Source: JAEUIE01 sp047602475 (GTDB lineage Bacteria; Planctomycetota; Planctomycetia; Gemmatales; HRBIN36). From it: 64,000 nt of DNA. Every line of letters starts with the position of its first letter. Within the stretch, counting starts at the first letter, position 1. The position numbers and the translations under genes were made by a program. The DNA lies in the NCBI GenBank assembly GCA_047602475.1, contig JASGHE010000001.1:394944-458943 (forward strand), read 5' to 3'. Below are positions 19,056-27,076 of this stretch, piece after piece. The notes beneath the pieces are model-generated. The model was not told the DNA's origin. It saw nothing but the letters and a program-made list of their open reading frames with translations, and did no database searches.

Positions 19056-21350
19056 ATGCACCTGCGATCTGTTCTGTTGTTAGTCGTTATTGGCGTTTGT
19101 TTGAACTCTATCAGCTTCGTTCAAGGCCAGGAAGCCAAACGGCCTATTACTGCCGAAGACCTTCTGAAAGTCAAACGCATCGGTGCGCCTTCGACTTCAC
19201 CTGATGGCCAATGGGCTGTGGTCGATGTTTCCACAATCACGCCCGGCACCAACGACAGCACCTCCGAGCTTTGGCTGCTCAGCACCGATGGCAAAACGCA
19301 GAAGCAACTCACCCGCAGCGGCGGCAGGAACAGTAGCCCCAAGTGGTCGCCTGATGGGCAATCGATTGCCTTCCTCAGCCAGCGGGCCGGCGATGAGGTG
19401 ACGCAGATTTATGTCATCTCTCCCGAAGGTGGCGAAGCCCGGCGAGTCAGCAAGATGCCGATGGCTCCCTTTGGCATCAAGTGGGGTGCGGACAGCAAGA
19501 CCATCTACTGCACTGCCTGGACCTGGCTCGATACGCCCTGTGACACGACCTACAACAGACGTGTTAAGGAATTGAAAGAAGGAAAGACACAGGCCTACAT
19601 CATCGAAGAAGGCACCTTCCGCTACTGGGATCGCTGGATCGCTGATGGCAAACGCCCCGTTGTCTGGTCGGTTGATGTCACTAATGGACAGCATCGCAAC
19701 CTGCTCGCTCACTGCCAGAAACACCTGCCGCCGTACGAAGCCAGCGAGAAAGATTATGATGTCAGCCCCGATGGCAAGGAACTAGCCTTCGTCTCCGAAA
19801 ATGTCAAAGTCCTAGGTCTCGATACTAACCACGACATCTACACGCTCGACCTCACCAACAAGGAAGCCGAAGCCAAGAACATCACCAGCGACAACGCCGC
19901 CAACGATACCAACCCCGTCTACAGCCCCGATGGCAAGAATCTGGCCTTTCTGCGCCAGACGGTGAAGTTCTTCTACGCTGACCGCTTCCGCCTGATGCTG
20001 CGGAACAACGCCACTGGGACGACCAAGGAACTGACCGCCTCACTCGATCGTTCCTGTGGCAACCCCGTTTGGCTGCCCGATAACAACCGCATCGCTGTCG
20101 AAATCGAAGACTCGGGCATCACCAACATCGGGTTCGTGACGGTGGATGGCAAGATCATGCGACCGAAGGAACCGGTGAGCGAGCATGCGATTAGCTTTGC
20201 GATGGGGAATTCAAAACAAGTGAGCAAACTTGAAGGCGAGATTCTAGATTCACAACTCAGCGCAGCTCAGAATGCAGTCGATGTCTACACAAAAGAAGTA
20301 CCACACCAAAAAAGAGTAGGTAGCGAATCTGATGTTGATCTAGCCATAGCTCGTTTGGAACAGGCCAAGCAGAATCTTATCGCCCTCAAACTAAAAAAAA
20401 TAAATGTAGAAGGAAAAGGACTTGTTGGTCAACCACAAAAGGCCCCTCGTGTCGGCGTCTACCAAGTCTCTTCCTTCGATCAACCCATCACCATCATGGC
20501 TCACCGACCAGGTAGCCAGCCTCTCAAACTAGAACACTTCAACGATGCCCTGGTCGCCGAATGGAAACTCGGCAGAGTGGAGAACCTCACCTTTAAGGGC
20601 GCTGACGATAAGAACGTCCAGATGTTCGTCATCTATCCCCCAAACTTCGATGCGAACAAGAAGTGGCCATTGGTGCAGATGGTGCATGGCGGGCCGCACA
20701 ATGCGTTCCAGAATGACTTCAGCTACCGCTGGAACCCGCAGGTTTGGGCGGCCCAGGGTTGGGTCATCGCCATCGTTAACTTCCATGGCTCCAGCGGCTT
20801 CGGTCAGGACTTCACCGACAGCATCACCGGCGACATGGGCACCAAACCTATGACCGACATCATGAAGGCGACCGAGTTCCTCTGTGCCAAGCCGTGGATC
20901 GACAAGAACCGTGTCGCCGCCGCGGGGGCCAGCTATGGTGGCTACATGATGGCCTGGCTGAACGGGCATACTGAACTCTTCAAAACGATGGTCTGTCACG
21001 CCGGCGTCTACAACTGGCACAGCATGATGGCTTCCGACATGGTGCGAGGAAGAGCACGCGCACTTGGCGCTGCGCCGTGGGGCGATCTGAGCAAGATCGA
21101 TCAACAAAGCCCGCAGCGGTTTGCCGCCAACTTCAAGACACCCACGCTGGTGGTGCATGGCGAGAAGGACTTCCGAGTACCAATAACACAAGGCATCGAG
21201 TATTACAACACGCTGCGTCAGAAAGGTGTGCCCACACGGTTCGTCTACTTCCCTGATGAGAACCACTGGGTGCTGAAACCCCAGAACTCGCTGCTCTGGC
21301 ACAAAGAAGTCTTCGCCTGGCTGAGCAAGACCATCGGCAACGGGCCATAG
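19056..21350 (+). CDS. Prolyl oligopeptidase family (S9) serine peptidase with an inserted coiled-coil segment
   Basis: The 764-residue protein has a signal peptide ('MHLRSVLLLVVIGVCLNSIS') and a TolB/DPP-type beta-propeller with repeated 'SPDGQ' and 'SPDGK' turns. The C-terminal alpha/beta-hydrolase has S626 in 'GASYGGYM', D705 in 'HGEKDFRVP' and H737 in 'PDENHWV', a complete catalytic triad. It is probably a periplasmic dipeptidyl/oligopeptidase. At about residues 388-460, between 'AISFAMGNS' and 'VGVYQVSSFDQP', lies a lysine-rich, AT-richer segment that breaks the family pattern. That segment resembles the coiled-coil hairpin of the HlyD protein at 58.9 kb and is listed separately. A CGGAG site precedes the ATG. 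Confidence 0.9.
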   Translation: MHLRSVLLLVVIGVCLNSISFVQGQEAKRPITAEDLLKVKRIGAPSTSPDGQWAVVDVSTITPGTNDSTSELWLLSTDGKTQKQLTRSGGRNSSPKWSPDGQSIAFLSQRAGDEVTQIYVISPEGGEARRVSKMPMAPFGIKWGADSKTIYCTAWTWLDTPCDTTYNRRVKELKEGKTQAYIIEEGTFRYWDRWIADGKRPVVWSVDVTNGQHRNLLAHCQKHLPPYEASEKDYDVSPDGKELAFVSENVKVLGLDTNHDIYTLDLTNKEAEAKNITSDNAANDTNPVYSPDGKNLAFLRQTVKFFYADRFRLMLRNNATGTTKELTASLDRSCGNPVWLPDNNRIAVEIEDSGITNIGFVTVDGKIMRPKEPVSEHAISFAMGNSKQVSKLEGEILDSQLSAAQNAVDVYTKEVPHQKRVGSESDVDLAIARLEQAKQNLIALKLKKINVEGKGLVGQPQKAPRVGVYQVSSFDQPITIMAHRPGSQPLKLEHFNDALVAEWKLGRVENLTFKGADDKNVQMFVIYPPNFDANKKWPLVQMVHGGPHNAFQNDFSYRWNPQVWAAQGWVIAIVNFHGSSGFGQDFTDSITGDMGTKPMTDIMKATEFLCAKPWIDKNRVAAAGASYGGYMMAWLNGHTELFKTMVCHAGVYNWHSMMASDMVRGRARALGAAPWGDLSKIDQQSPQRFAANFKTPTLVVHGEKDFRVPITQGIEYYNTLRQKGVPTRFVYFPDENHWVLKPQNSLLWHKEVFAWLSKTIGNGP
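20218..20445 (+). other. In-frame insert encoding an HlyD-like coiled-coil hairpin inside the S9 peptidase
   Basis: Base composition shifts visibly toward A/T, with runs such as AAACTAAAAAAAATAAATG, against the GC-rich flanks. The encoded words 'AAQNAVDVYTKEV' and 'DVDLAIARLEQAKQ' match 'AAENALDVYVKEV' and 'DLDLALARREQARQ' of the HlyD-type protein encoded at 58.9-59.6 kb. The DNA is also similar there (20262-20300 against 59317-59355). The insert keeps the reading frame and sits at the junction between the propeller and the hydrolase domain. The ends are approximate, and no target duplication was found by eye. Confidence 0.6.
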
Positions 21351-21447
21351 TTGCCATCACGCTCCGCGTGATGGTTTGCCCAGCAAGTGTTAAATACAAT
21401 TCAGTACGACTTAGTCACCGCTCCATCACGCGGAGCGTGATGGCAAC
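21350..21447. repeat. Paired 25-bp palindromic inverted repeat
   Basis: The 25-base arm at 21350-21374 is exactly complementary to 21423-21447, with 48 bases between. Each arm is itself a palindrome (CATCACGC-TCC-GCGTGATG), so it can form two small hairpins or one large one. It begins at the last base of the S9 peptidase stop codon and ends 15 bases before the next gene. This is a REP/MITE-like architecture without coding content. Confidence 0.8.
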
Positions 21448-21462
21448 TCTCCAGAAGTCTCC

Positions 21463-23262
21463 ATGACCTCAGCCCCACTCGACTATTACCGTCAACACCT
21501 CACTGCGGCCGAGCAGAACCTTCAGCTGCATGATCGCCGGGTGCAAACCCTTTCCAACGCCCGGCTGATCGCCTTTGGTCTCGGCCTACTCTTCAGCCTG
21601 CTCGCCGCTGCCTGGTCGGGATATGCCGCTGCTGTCGTCGCTGTGATCTCGCTGATTATCTTTGCCTTGCTGGTTTCCCGGTATCGTCAGGCTTACTCGC
21701 AGGCTGAGACGAATCGGGCGTTGGTGCATTACTACCAGCGAGGGATAGCTCGCATTGAAGATCGGTGGGCGAACAAAAACCCCTCACCCCCAACCCCGCT
21801 CCCCGGGGGGGAGAGGGGAGACAGCCACCACCCCTACTCTGCTGACCTTGATCTCTTCGGTGAGGGCTCCCTTTTTGAACTGCTCCATCTGGGCTTCACA
21901 CCGATGGGTAATCACTGGCTATCCCAGTGGCTGCTCCATCCGAGTAATCGTGAGAAGGCACTGGCTCGCCAGGCTGCTGTCAAGGAACTGGCACCACTTT
22001 CAAAACACCGTGAAGATGCAGCCATCCGGGCTGTGGGACTACATCAGTTTCAAGATGAACATCTGCGGGAATGGGTCAATCAACCACCGCCGGTCTGGTT
22101 GCCGTGGGAACGGATCGCTACTGATGTCATTGTCGTACTCAATGCAGCGTGCCTTGCTGCCTGGGTGGGTGGCTATGTGCCCGGTTATTTGGCCCTGGCC
22201 GGCGTCGTGATCATGATGCTCTGGTCGAGCCGTTTACAGCCCCGCACCGCTGCTACTCTTCGTGGTTTGGATCGCCAGGCAGATAGGTTACAAACACTGG
22301 CCGGGCTGCTGCATTACTTTGAACAGCAACAGTATCAGGCACCGTTACTGCTAAAACTGCAGGGCGAGTTAAAGAGCGGCACGCAGGCCTCGACAGCTAT
22401 CGCTGAACTGGCTGGTCTAGCTCAGAAACTTGAATGGCCCCGCAATGCCTTCTTTATTCCCATTGCCCTGCTCTTACTTTGGTGGACGAGGCTGGCTTTC
22501 AAGGTCGCCGACTGGCGACAACTCTCCGGTTCCCATGTCAACGCCTGGCTCGATGCATTGGGGCAACTCGAAACGCTGCACAGTCTCGCTGCATTATCGT
22601 TTGAACATCCGGATTACACGTTTCCTGAGATTGTCGAAGCAGGCCGTTCTTTTGAAGCTGTACAACTGGGCCATCCACTTATTCCCTCAGACAAGTGCCG
22701 ATTCAACGATGTCTCGTTTGGAACCAATCCCCAGATGTTGCTCATCAGCGGATCGAACATGTCGGGGAAGAGTACGCTCTTGCGAACAGTCGGCATCAGT
22801 GTCGTCCTCGCCCTTGCCGGTGGGCCGGTGAAGGCGAAGTCGCTCAAATTGTCGGTGCTCTATCCGGGGGCCACGTTGCGGGTGCAGGATTCATTGCAAT
22901 CGGGCATCAGCCGGTTCTATGCGGAGATTCTGCGACTGCGGCAACTGCTCGATCTGGCTCAGGAGAAGCCGCTGCTCTTCCTCGTCGACGAAATCCTGGC
23001 CGGCACCAACTCGGCTGAACGCCGTCAAGGGGCGGCGGGCATCTTGCAAGCGCTACTCGACCGTGGAGCTATTGGCCTGGCCACTACGCATGATCTCGCC
23101 CTCACCGAAATTGCCGCCGGTTGGTCACCCCGTGCCCGCAACATGCACTTTGCTGACACGTGGAAGGATGAGCAGATCAGCTTTGATTATCAGCTGCAAC
23201 CCGGCGTTGTCAGCCATGGGAATGCGTTGGCATTGATGCGGGCGGTGGGCTTGAAGGTGTAA
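21463..23262 (+). CDS. Membrane-associated MutS-like ATPase
   Basis: The 599-residue protein has an N-terminal membrane helix pair at about residues 34-72, a second hydrophobic pair at about 218-245 and another hydrophobic stretch near 325-340. The C-terminal part is a MutS domain V ATPase, with Walker A 'GSNMSGKST' (430-438), Walker B 'LLFLVDE' (D509, E510) and 'TTHD'. The DNA mismatch-recognition domain of MutS (Phe-x-Glu) is absent, so it is unlikely to be a mismatch repair protein. Membrane MutS-like proteins of this size occur in several phyla without an agreed function. At residues 106-122 the sequence 'NPSPPTPLPGGERGDSH' is encoded by a C-rich palindromic repeat. No clear ribosome site is seen before ATG 21463. 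Confidence 0.85.
   Translation: MTSAPLDYYRQHLTAAEQNLQLHDRRVQTLSNARLIAFGLGLLFSLLAAAWSGYAAAVVAVISLIIFALLVSRYRQAYSQAETNRALVHYYQRGIARIEDRWANKNPSPPTPLPGGERGDSHHPYSADLDLFGEGSLFELLHLGFTPMGNHWLSQWLLHPSNREKALARQAAVKELAPLSKHREDAAIRAVGLHQFQDEHLREWVNQPPPVWLPWERIATDVIVVLNAACLAAWVGGYVPGYLALAGVVIMMLWSSRLQPRTAATLRGLDRQADRLQTLAGLLHYFEQQQYQAPLLLKLQGELKSGTQASTAIAELAGLAQKLEWPRNAFFIPIALLLLWWTRLAFKVADWRQLSGSHVNAWLDALGQLETLHSLAALSFEHPDYTFPEIVEAGRSFEAVQLGHPLIPSDKCRFNDVSFGTNPQMLLISGSNMSGKSTLLRTVGISVVLALAGGPVKAKSLKLSVLYPGATLRVQDSLQSGISRFYAEILRLRQLLDLAQEKPLLFLVDEILAGTNSAERRQGAAGILQALLDRGAIGLATTHDLALTEIAAGWSPRARNMHFADTWKDEQISFDYQLQPGVVSHGNALALMRAVGLKV
21780..21822. repeat. C-rich palindromic repeat, copy 1, inside a coding region
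   Basis: ACCCCTCACCCCC at the left and GGGGGAGAGGGG at the right form an interrupted palindrome. It is translated in frame as 'NPSPPTPLPGGERG' within the MutS-like protein. The same kind of element occurs at 27029-27070. Peptides of this type are a known signature of dispersed palindromes inserted into bacterial genes. Confidence 0.7.
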
Positions 23263-23271
23263 CGGCGCGAG

Positions 23272-23292
23272 CCGGGCCCCGTCAGGGCCCGG
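23272..23292. repeat. GGGCCC hairpin, repeated near 25.7 kb
   Basis: CCGGGCCC and GGGCCCGG flank a five-base loop CGTCA. It overlaps the last codons of the gene on the minus strand and lies ten bases after the MutS-like stop, so it could end transcription both ways. A copy with a degenerate left arm is at 25729-25745, at the 3' end of the third paralog. Confidence 0.55.
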
Positions 23293-24481
23293 AGGGACGT
23301 GGCCGCATACATCGAACCATCACATAAATCAAAAGATAAACGACCATGCCAATCGCCAGCGCATTGGGCAAGAGTGGGCCGTGACGGCGTACCATGATCG
23401 AGCCATTGGAAATCGCTGGATTGGTGTACTCCACATCCACTTTGTCGTTGATATTCAAGCTACCGTAATAGGGTTCTTCGTATCGAGAAATCGTTTCGAA
23501 GTTTTCGTTTAGGGTCAATCCAGTTTTGATGAATTGCATCTCGATGTAAGAACTCACCATAAAACCCCATTGAACCAGGCGTTCACATAGCGCTCGGTAC
23601 TGCTGAGGCCAATTACGCATCCTGCCGTTGGTAATATGCCAGTTGCCGTTACCGTCTTCGCACCAGTCTATCTGATCTAAGCTCATCACGGCTTCCATTT
23701 CTATTCGTGTTTCTTTCTTTAGTACCTTGATTTCCCGTCCATCCCACTTCCACCGACTCAGCAAGATCCCAGGGTTATTTCCAAGCAACGTCAATGATCC
23801 TTGCCTGTCAAAACTGAGCTTATATTTCCTGCCTCTGAGTTTCTGGGAAGCCAGGACTTTCCCCGATTCCCAATCGAGTATGAGCAACGCAGATTTCTGA
23901 GTAACCGCTACCCAATTGCCATCCGGTGAAATATGTGCTGAATTGATCTCAGCAAGCTCGAACTTTCGAAGCTGTCTGGTTCTGGAATCAAAGAGCAACA
24001 GTTGTGTTGGCGTGGGTATTGCCACTTTTTCGCCTCTGACACCGAAATCAGCATCTGCCATGACCCCAAACAACTCATTGGTCAGTGACTTTCCCGTTAG
24101 TGCGTCAAATATCTTGATCGCAAAGTTTCCTCCCGAGCCATTCTTGATGACGCCCGGAAAGCCAATGACTACCAACTCATGCTCGCCAGGCTGCTTTTGA
24201 TCATGTGGAACGATCACCGGCAAGTACCTTTGCCCTGGCAGATCAAGATCGACCGTTTTCAGTATTCTGCCATCCAGCAGATCTCGAGTTTCCACCGTGT
24301 ATGTGCTCCTCTGGTTTCGCACCAGCAGCGAGACTAATTCGCCTTCTGTTTGGTGATGCGTCACATAGTAGGCAGCATCATGGCCCGTCTGTTCCCAGAG
24401 TGGTTCACTCAAGAGCAGCCAGGACACTATTGCGGTCAATGTCGCAAGAAACAGGAAGAGGAGATGCCAGTGGAGTTTCAT
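23282..24481 (-). CDS. Membrane-anchored beta-propeller-like protein, paralog 1 of 3
   Basis: Unrecognised protein of 399 residues. The N-terminal membrane helix begins 'MKLHWHLLFLFLATLTAIVS', and a second helix lies near the C-terminus ('LPNALAIGMVVYLLIYVMV'). Between them is a large beta-rich segment with propeller-like turns ('GKSLTNELFG', 'SPDGNWVAVTQKSALLILDW'). It is the last of three neighbouring genes sharing start, length, domain order and end, so they arose by tandem duplication. ATG 24481 lies four bases after the preceding gene's stop. The two helices place the middle domain outside, or in the periplasm. The role is unknown. Confidence 0.75.
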   Translation of the reverse strand: MKLHWHLLFLFLATLTAIVSWLLLSEPLWEQTGHDAAYYVTHHQTEGELVSLLVRNQRSTYTVETRDLLDGRILKTVDLDLPGQRYLPVIVPHDQKQPGEHELVVIGFPGVIKNGSGGNFAIKIFDALTGKSLTNELFGVMADADFGVRGEKVAIPTPTQLLLFDSRTRQLRKFELAEINSAHISPDGNWVAVTQKSALLILDWESGKVLASQKLRGRKYKLSFDRQGSLTLLGNNPGILLSRWKWDGREIKVLKKETRIEMEAVMSLDQIDWCEDGNGNWHITNGRMRNWPQQYRALCERLVQWGFMVSSYIEMQFIKTGLTLNENFETISRYEEPYYGSLNINDKVDVEYTNPAISNGSIMVRRHGPLLPNALAIGMVVYLLIYVMVRCMRPRPSGP

Positions 24482-24485
24482 GGCG

Positions 24486-25691
24486 TTACTGTATCACAAC
24501 TTGATGCTTCATACATCGAGCAAAGACATAAAGCAAAAGATAGATCACCATACACAACGCTAGCGCATTGGGCCACACCGGCGAGGTATTCCATAGGGCG
24601 ACAATCGTCGCGGAGGATTGATCCACACGACGTATCTCAACGGCATACTGCTGGTTCAATTGAATTCCCTTGCTCTCGATTGGTTCGTGATACTCTCTAA
24701 CTATCCGATCCTTGTCATCGAGAGCATGCCAATGGAAACCATGTTCCCTGGGGAACCATCGTGATATGGGGACATGATGTTCCTCCAGCCAGACCAGGAG
24801 AGGCTTCAAGTGCAGAGGCCAATCTTCATTAGTGTTCACGCAGACATGCAACAGACCGTTGGGATGAGACTTGTGTAAGAGTGGCCACATATTGCTTGAT
24901 AACACAATTCCAGGCGAAAGTTGATGTAACATTTCACCATCCCAGCGCCAGCGGCTGATCTCCTGGCCCGCTAACACGCTCATGGAAAGTACCACGGTAT
25001 CATGGGTGATGAACCCCAGGGAATACACCTGTTTAGTAAAGCCTAGCGGCCTGACGACCTTGCCGGTTTTCCAATCAATGAAGCACAACAGCGATTCATA
25101 GTCGGTGCAGGCCAGCCACCGGCCATCCAGAGAAAACTTGAGATTCCCAGGGTTTTTTATTGGCACCGTTCGTGCTTGAGCAGTCTTCCCTTCCAATAAC
25201 CATACCTGCTCTGCACCACCGATGGCCACTCGATCCCTATGTTGTGTTACGGATCCCATTCCACGCAGAATAAATGGTTCCTGGCTAAGCAGTTGACCAG
25301 TTTGGCTATCCAGGAGCCAGATTCGTTCCTCGACTTTCAAACCGCCCCCTGGCTGAGACTCGTTCCAATGGTCAACGAATACTATGGGAGCCTCGGGGGA
25401 CACTTGCTTGCCTCGATTCGTAGACTGGGTAATTCCTTTCACTGCTGGAATAGCCAGCGGCACCGACCGTATGACCTGGCTATCAATACCTGAACGTGTC
25501 TCCAGTCGCCAATTCGACTTGTTAGTATCGCATACGAGGGTATGCCATTCATTTCGAACGAGATCAACTCCGGCGCTGCGAACCGTGCGCTCATCTTGCA
25601 ACTGCCAGACCGGCCCGCGCGGCCACGACCAGAAGAGCCCCATAGCGATGGAGGCAACGAGCAGCGACAGCAGATGCCAGCGAAGTTTCAT
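24486..25691 (-). CDS. Membrane-anchored beta-propeller-like protein, paralog 2 of 3
   Basis: 401 residues from ATG 25691. That start is chosen because it matches the shared paralog opening 'MKLRWHLLSLLVASIAMGLF'; the frame is open 24 codons further but without homology. The layout matches its neighbours: N-terminal helix, propeller-like middle ('FSLDGRWLACTDYESLLCFI', 'WLLDSQTGQLLSQEP') and C-terminal helix ('WPNALALCMVIYLLLYVFA'). TTATACTG occurs only a few bases upstream of the start, too close for a normal promoter unless the message is leaderless. No family was recognised. Confidence 0.75.
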   Translation of the reverse strand: MKLRWHLLSLLVASIAMGLFWSWPRGPVWQLQDERTVRSAGVDLVRNEWHTLVCDTNKSNWRLETRSGIDSQVIRSVPLAIPAVKGITQSTNRGKQVSPEAPIVFVDHWNESQPGGGLKVEERIWLLDSQTGQLLSQEPFILRGMGSVTQHRDRVAIGGAEQVWLLEGKTAQARTVPIKNPGNLKFSLDGRWLACTDYESLLCFIDWKTGKVVRPLGFTKQVYSLGFITHDTVVLSMSVLAGQEISRWRWDGEMLHQLSPGIVLSSNMWPLLHKSHPNGLLHVCVNTNEDWPLHLKPLLVWLEEHHVPISRWFPREHGFHWHALDDKDRIVREYHEPIESKGIQLNQQYAVEIRRVDQSSATIVALWNTSPVWPNALALCMVIYLLLYVFARCMKHQVVIQ

Positions 25692-25732
25692 GGGAGCAGT
25701 ATAACAAAAATTGCCATAAGAGCCTTGCCCCG

Positions 25733-26962
25733 TCAGGGCCCGGAGGAACGAACCGCTCGGCACAACATGAAGACGTAGAGCAACATGTAGATAACCACCA
25801 TGATCGCCAGGACATTGGGCCAGCGTGGTGCCGTACTCATCATTTCAATGCATTTACCGGGGGCCTGATTTGCGCCATAACTGATCTGCAAGTAATTAGT
25901 CAGCCTTGTCAATCTGAATTGCTTGATGGTCTCTTCATACCGATACACTTCACGATGATTCCCCTCGACAACATTCCAGAGAAGTACCGTCACCTGAGGA
26001 ATCCAAGTCTCCACTTTAACCCCCATCTTACTGAGAGCAATCAATGGCCAACGATACTCTCGCGGCCAGGACATGCCTGCAAAACTCACGAAGTGCATTC
26101 GCTGTTGTTCATCCTCCATGAATATGAGCTGCATCGTTTGAGCTGCCCTGACCTCCCATTCGGAAGTAGCAATCACCAGTTCAGGGGCAACCTGTTGCAG
26201 CGCCGTTCCATTCCACTGCCAGCGACTCAGCCTGCACCCAGGGGCGTAACGACGCATGATAAGCTGACCGCTATTGAGAAATCTAAAGTCGAATTGATCG
26301 AAGTCACTCCAAACGGTCTTTTCGTCGTTGGGATATACTTTGATCAATTGATCTGATTCCCAGTTCAGGAGATACAAACCATCGCTTTTCCTGCAAATGA
26401 GGTACTTAGCACCAGGAGCAATTCTAACCGCTCTGACATTCGGGATATTCAATTTCCGAATCTGATTCAGGCTGCCGTCGACAAGCCAAAGCTGATGCCT
26501 GGTAATCAATGCCGCTCGATCACCAGATATAGCTGGCAACTCAAAGTACTCACTTGGTATTGATGTAGATTCTCGTTGAGTGCCGGTTTGTGGATCATAC
26601 ATCAGTGCTTCATGTGTTCTGAACTGGTCATTTTTCACCACAATCACGATCAACGGAGCGTTGAATGATTTCTCTGTTGCACCATTTACCACCGTCGTCA
26701 CAGTGTCTTGAAGTGCGAGATTGTCAAGTTTCACTTCCTTCAAAAGGCTGCCATCACGGCTATCACGAGTTTCCAGATACCAGTTTTCGTCCTGCTTGTG
26801 AACGACTAAGGACCTGACTTCCAGGGTGGCTTTGCTGTAACCGGCGTGAATGGCTTTTTCATATCCAGCAACTCGCCAGATCGGCTGAAGTGACCACAGC
26901 CAGTACAACACGCCGGTGATGGTAGCAATCGCAATACCGAGGGCATGCCAGCGGAGTTTCAT
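25733..26962 (-). CDS. Membrane-anchored beta-propeller-like protein, paralog 3 of 3
   Basis: The 409-residue protein is the first-transcribed of the three tandem genes. It opens 'MKLRWHALGIAIATITGVLY' (membrane helix) and ends with a helix 'WPNVLAIMVVIYMLLYVFML' and a short basic tail. The extracytoplasmic middle contains 'ISGDRAALITRHQLWLVDGS' and 'RIAPGAKYLICRKSDGLYLL', which resemble propeller blades. The three proteins have clearly diverged in their middle region while their helices stay alike, which suggests different ligands on a common anchor. The function is unknown. A C-rich palindrome lies just upstream, toward mqnE. Confidence 0.75.
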   Translation of the reverse strand: MKLRWHALGIAIATITGVLYWLWSLQPIWRVAGYEKAIHAGYSKATLEVRSLVVHKQDENWYLETRDSRDGSLLKEVKLDNLALQDTVTTVVNGATEKSFNAPLIVIVVKNDQFRTHEALMYDPQTGTQRESTSIPSEYFELPAISGDRAALITRHQLWLVDGSLNQIRKLNIPNVRAVRIAPGAKYLICRKSDGLYLLNWESDQLIKVYPNDEKTVWSDFDQFDFRFLNSGQLIMRRYAPGCRLSRWQWNGTALQQVAPELVIATSEWEVRAAQTMQLIFMEDEQQRMHFVSFAGMSWPREYRWPLIALSKMGVKVETWIPQVTVLLWNVVEGNHREVYRYEETIKQFRLTRLTNYLQISYGANQAPGKCIEMMSTAPRWPNVLAIMVVIYMLLYVFMLCRAVRSSGP

Positions 26963-27028
26963 GGCAACACTGTATCAGATCAACTTCTATTCTTCAGCTA
27001 CTTTTTCCAATCAGAAGAGCGATCTACG

Positions 27029-27070
27029 AACCCCTCACCCCCGCCCCTCTCCCCAGCCGGGAGAGGAGAG
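27029..27070. repeat. C-rich palindromic repeat, copy 2, intergenic
   Basis: AACCCCTCACCCCC, then CCCCTCTCCCC, then CCGGGAGAGGAGAG. It shares its left half with the copy inside the MutS-like gene. It fills most of the gap between the paralog trio and the end of mqnE. Read in one frame it encodes 'NPSPPPLSPAGRGE', the usual translation of this repeat class. Confidence 0.65.
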
Positions 27071-27076
27071 AAATAC

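Noticed and set aside
25689..25710. TATACT box next to the start of paralog 2
   Set aside because: Only a few bases before the ATG and no -35; the similar TGATACAGT before its neighbours comes from duplicated sequence, so it is not counted as a promoter.
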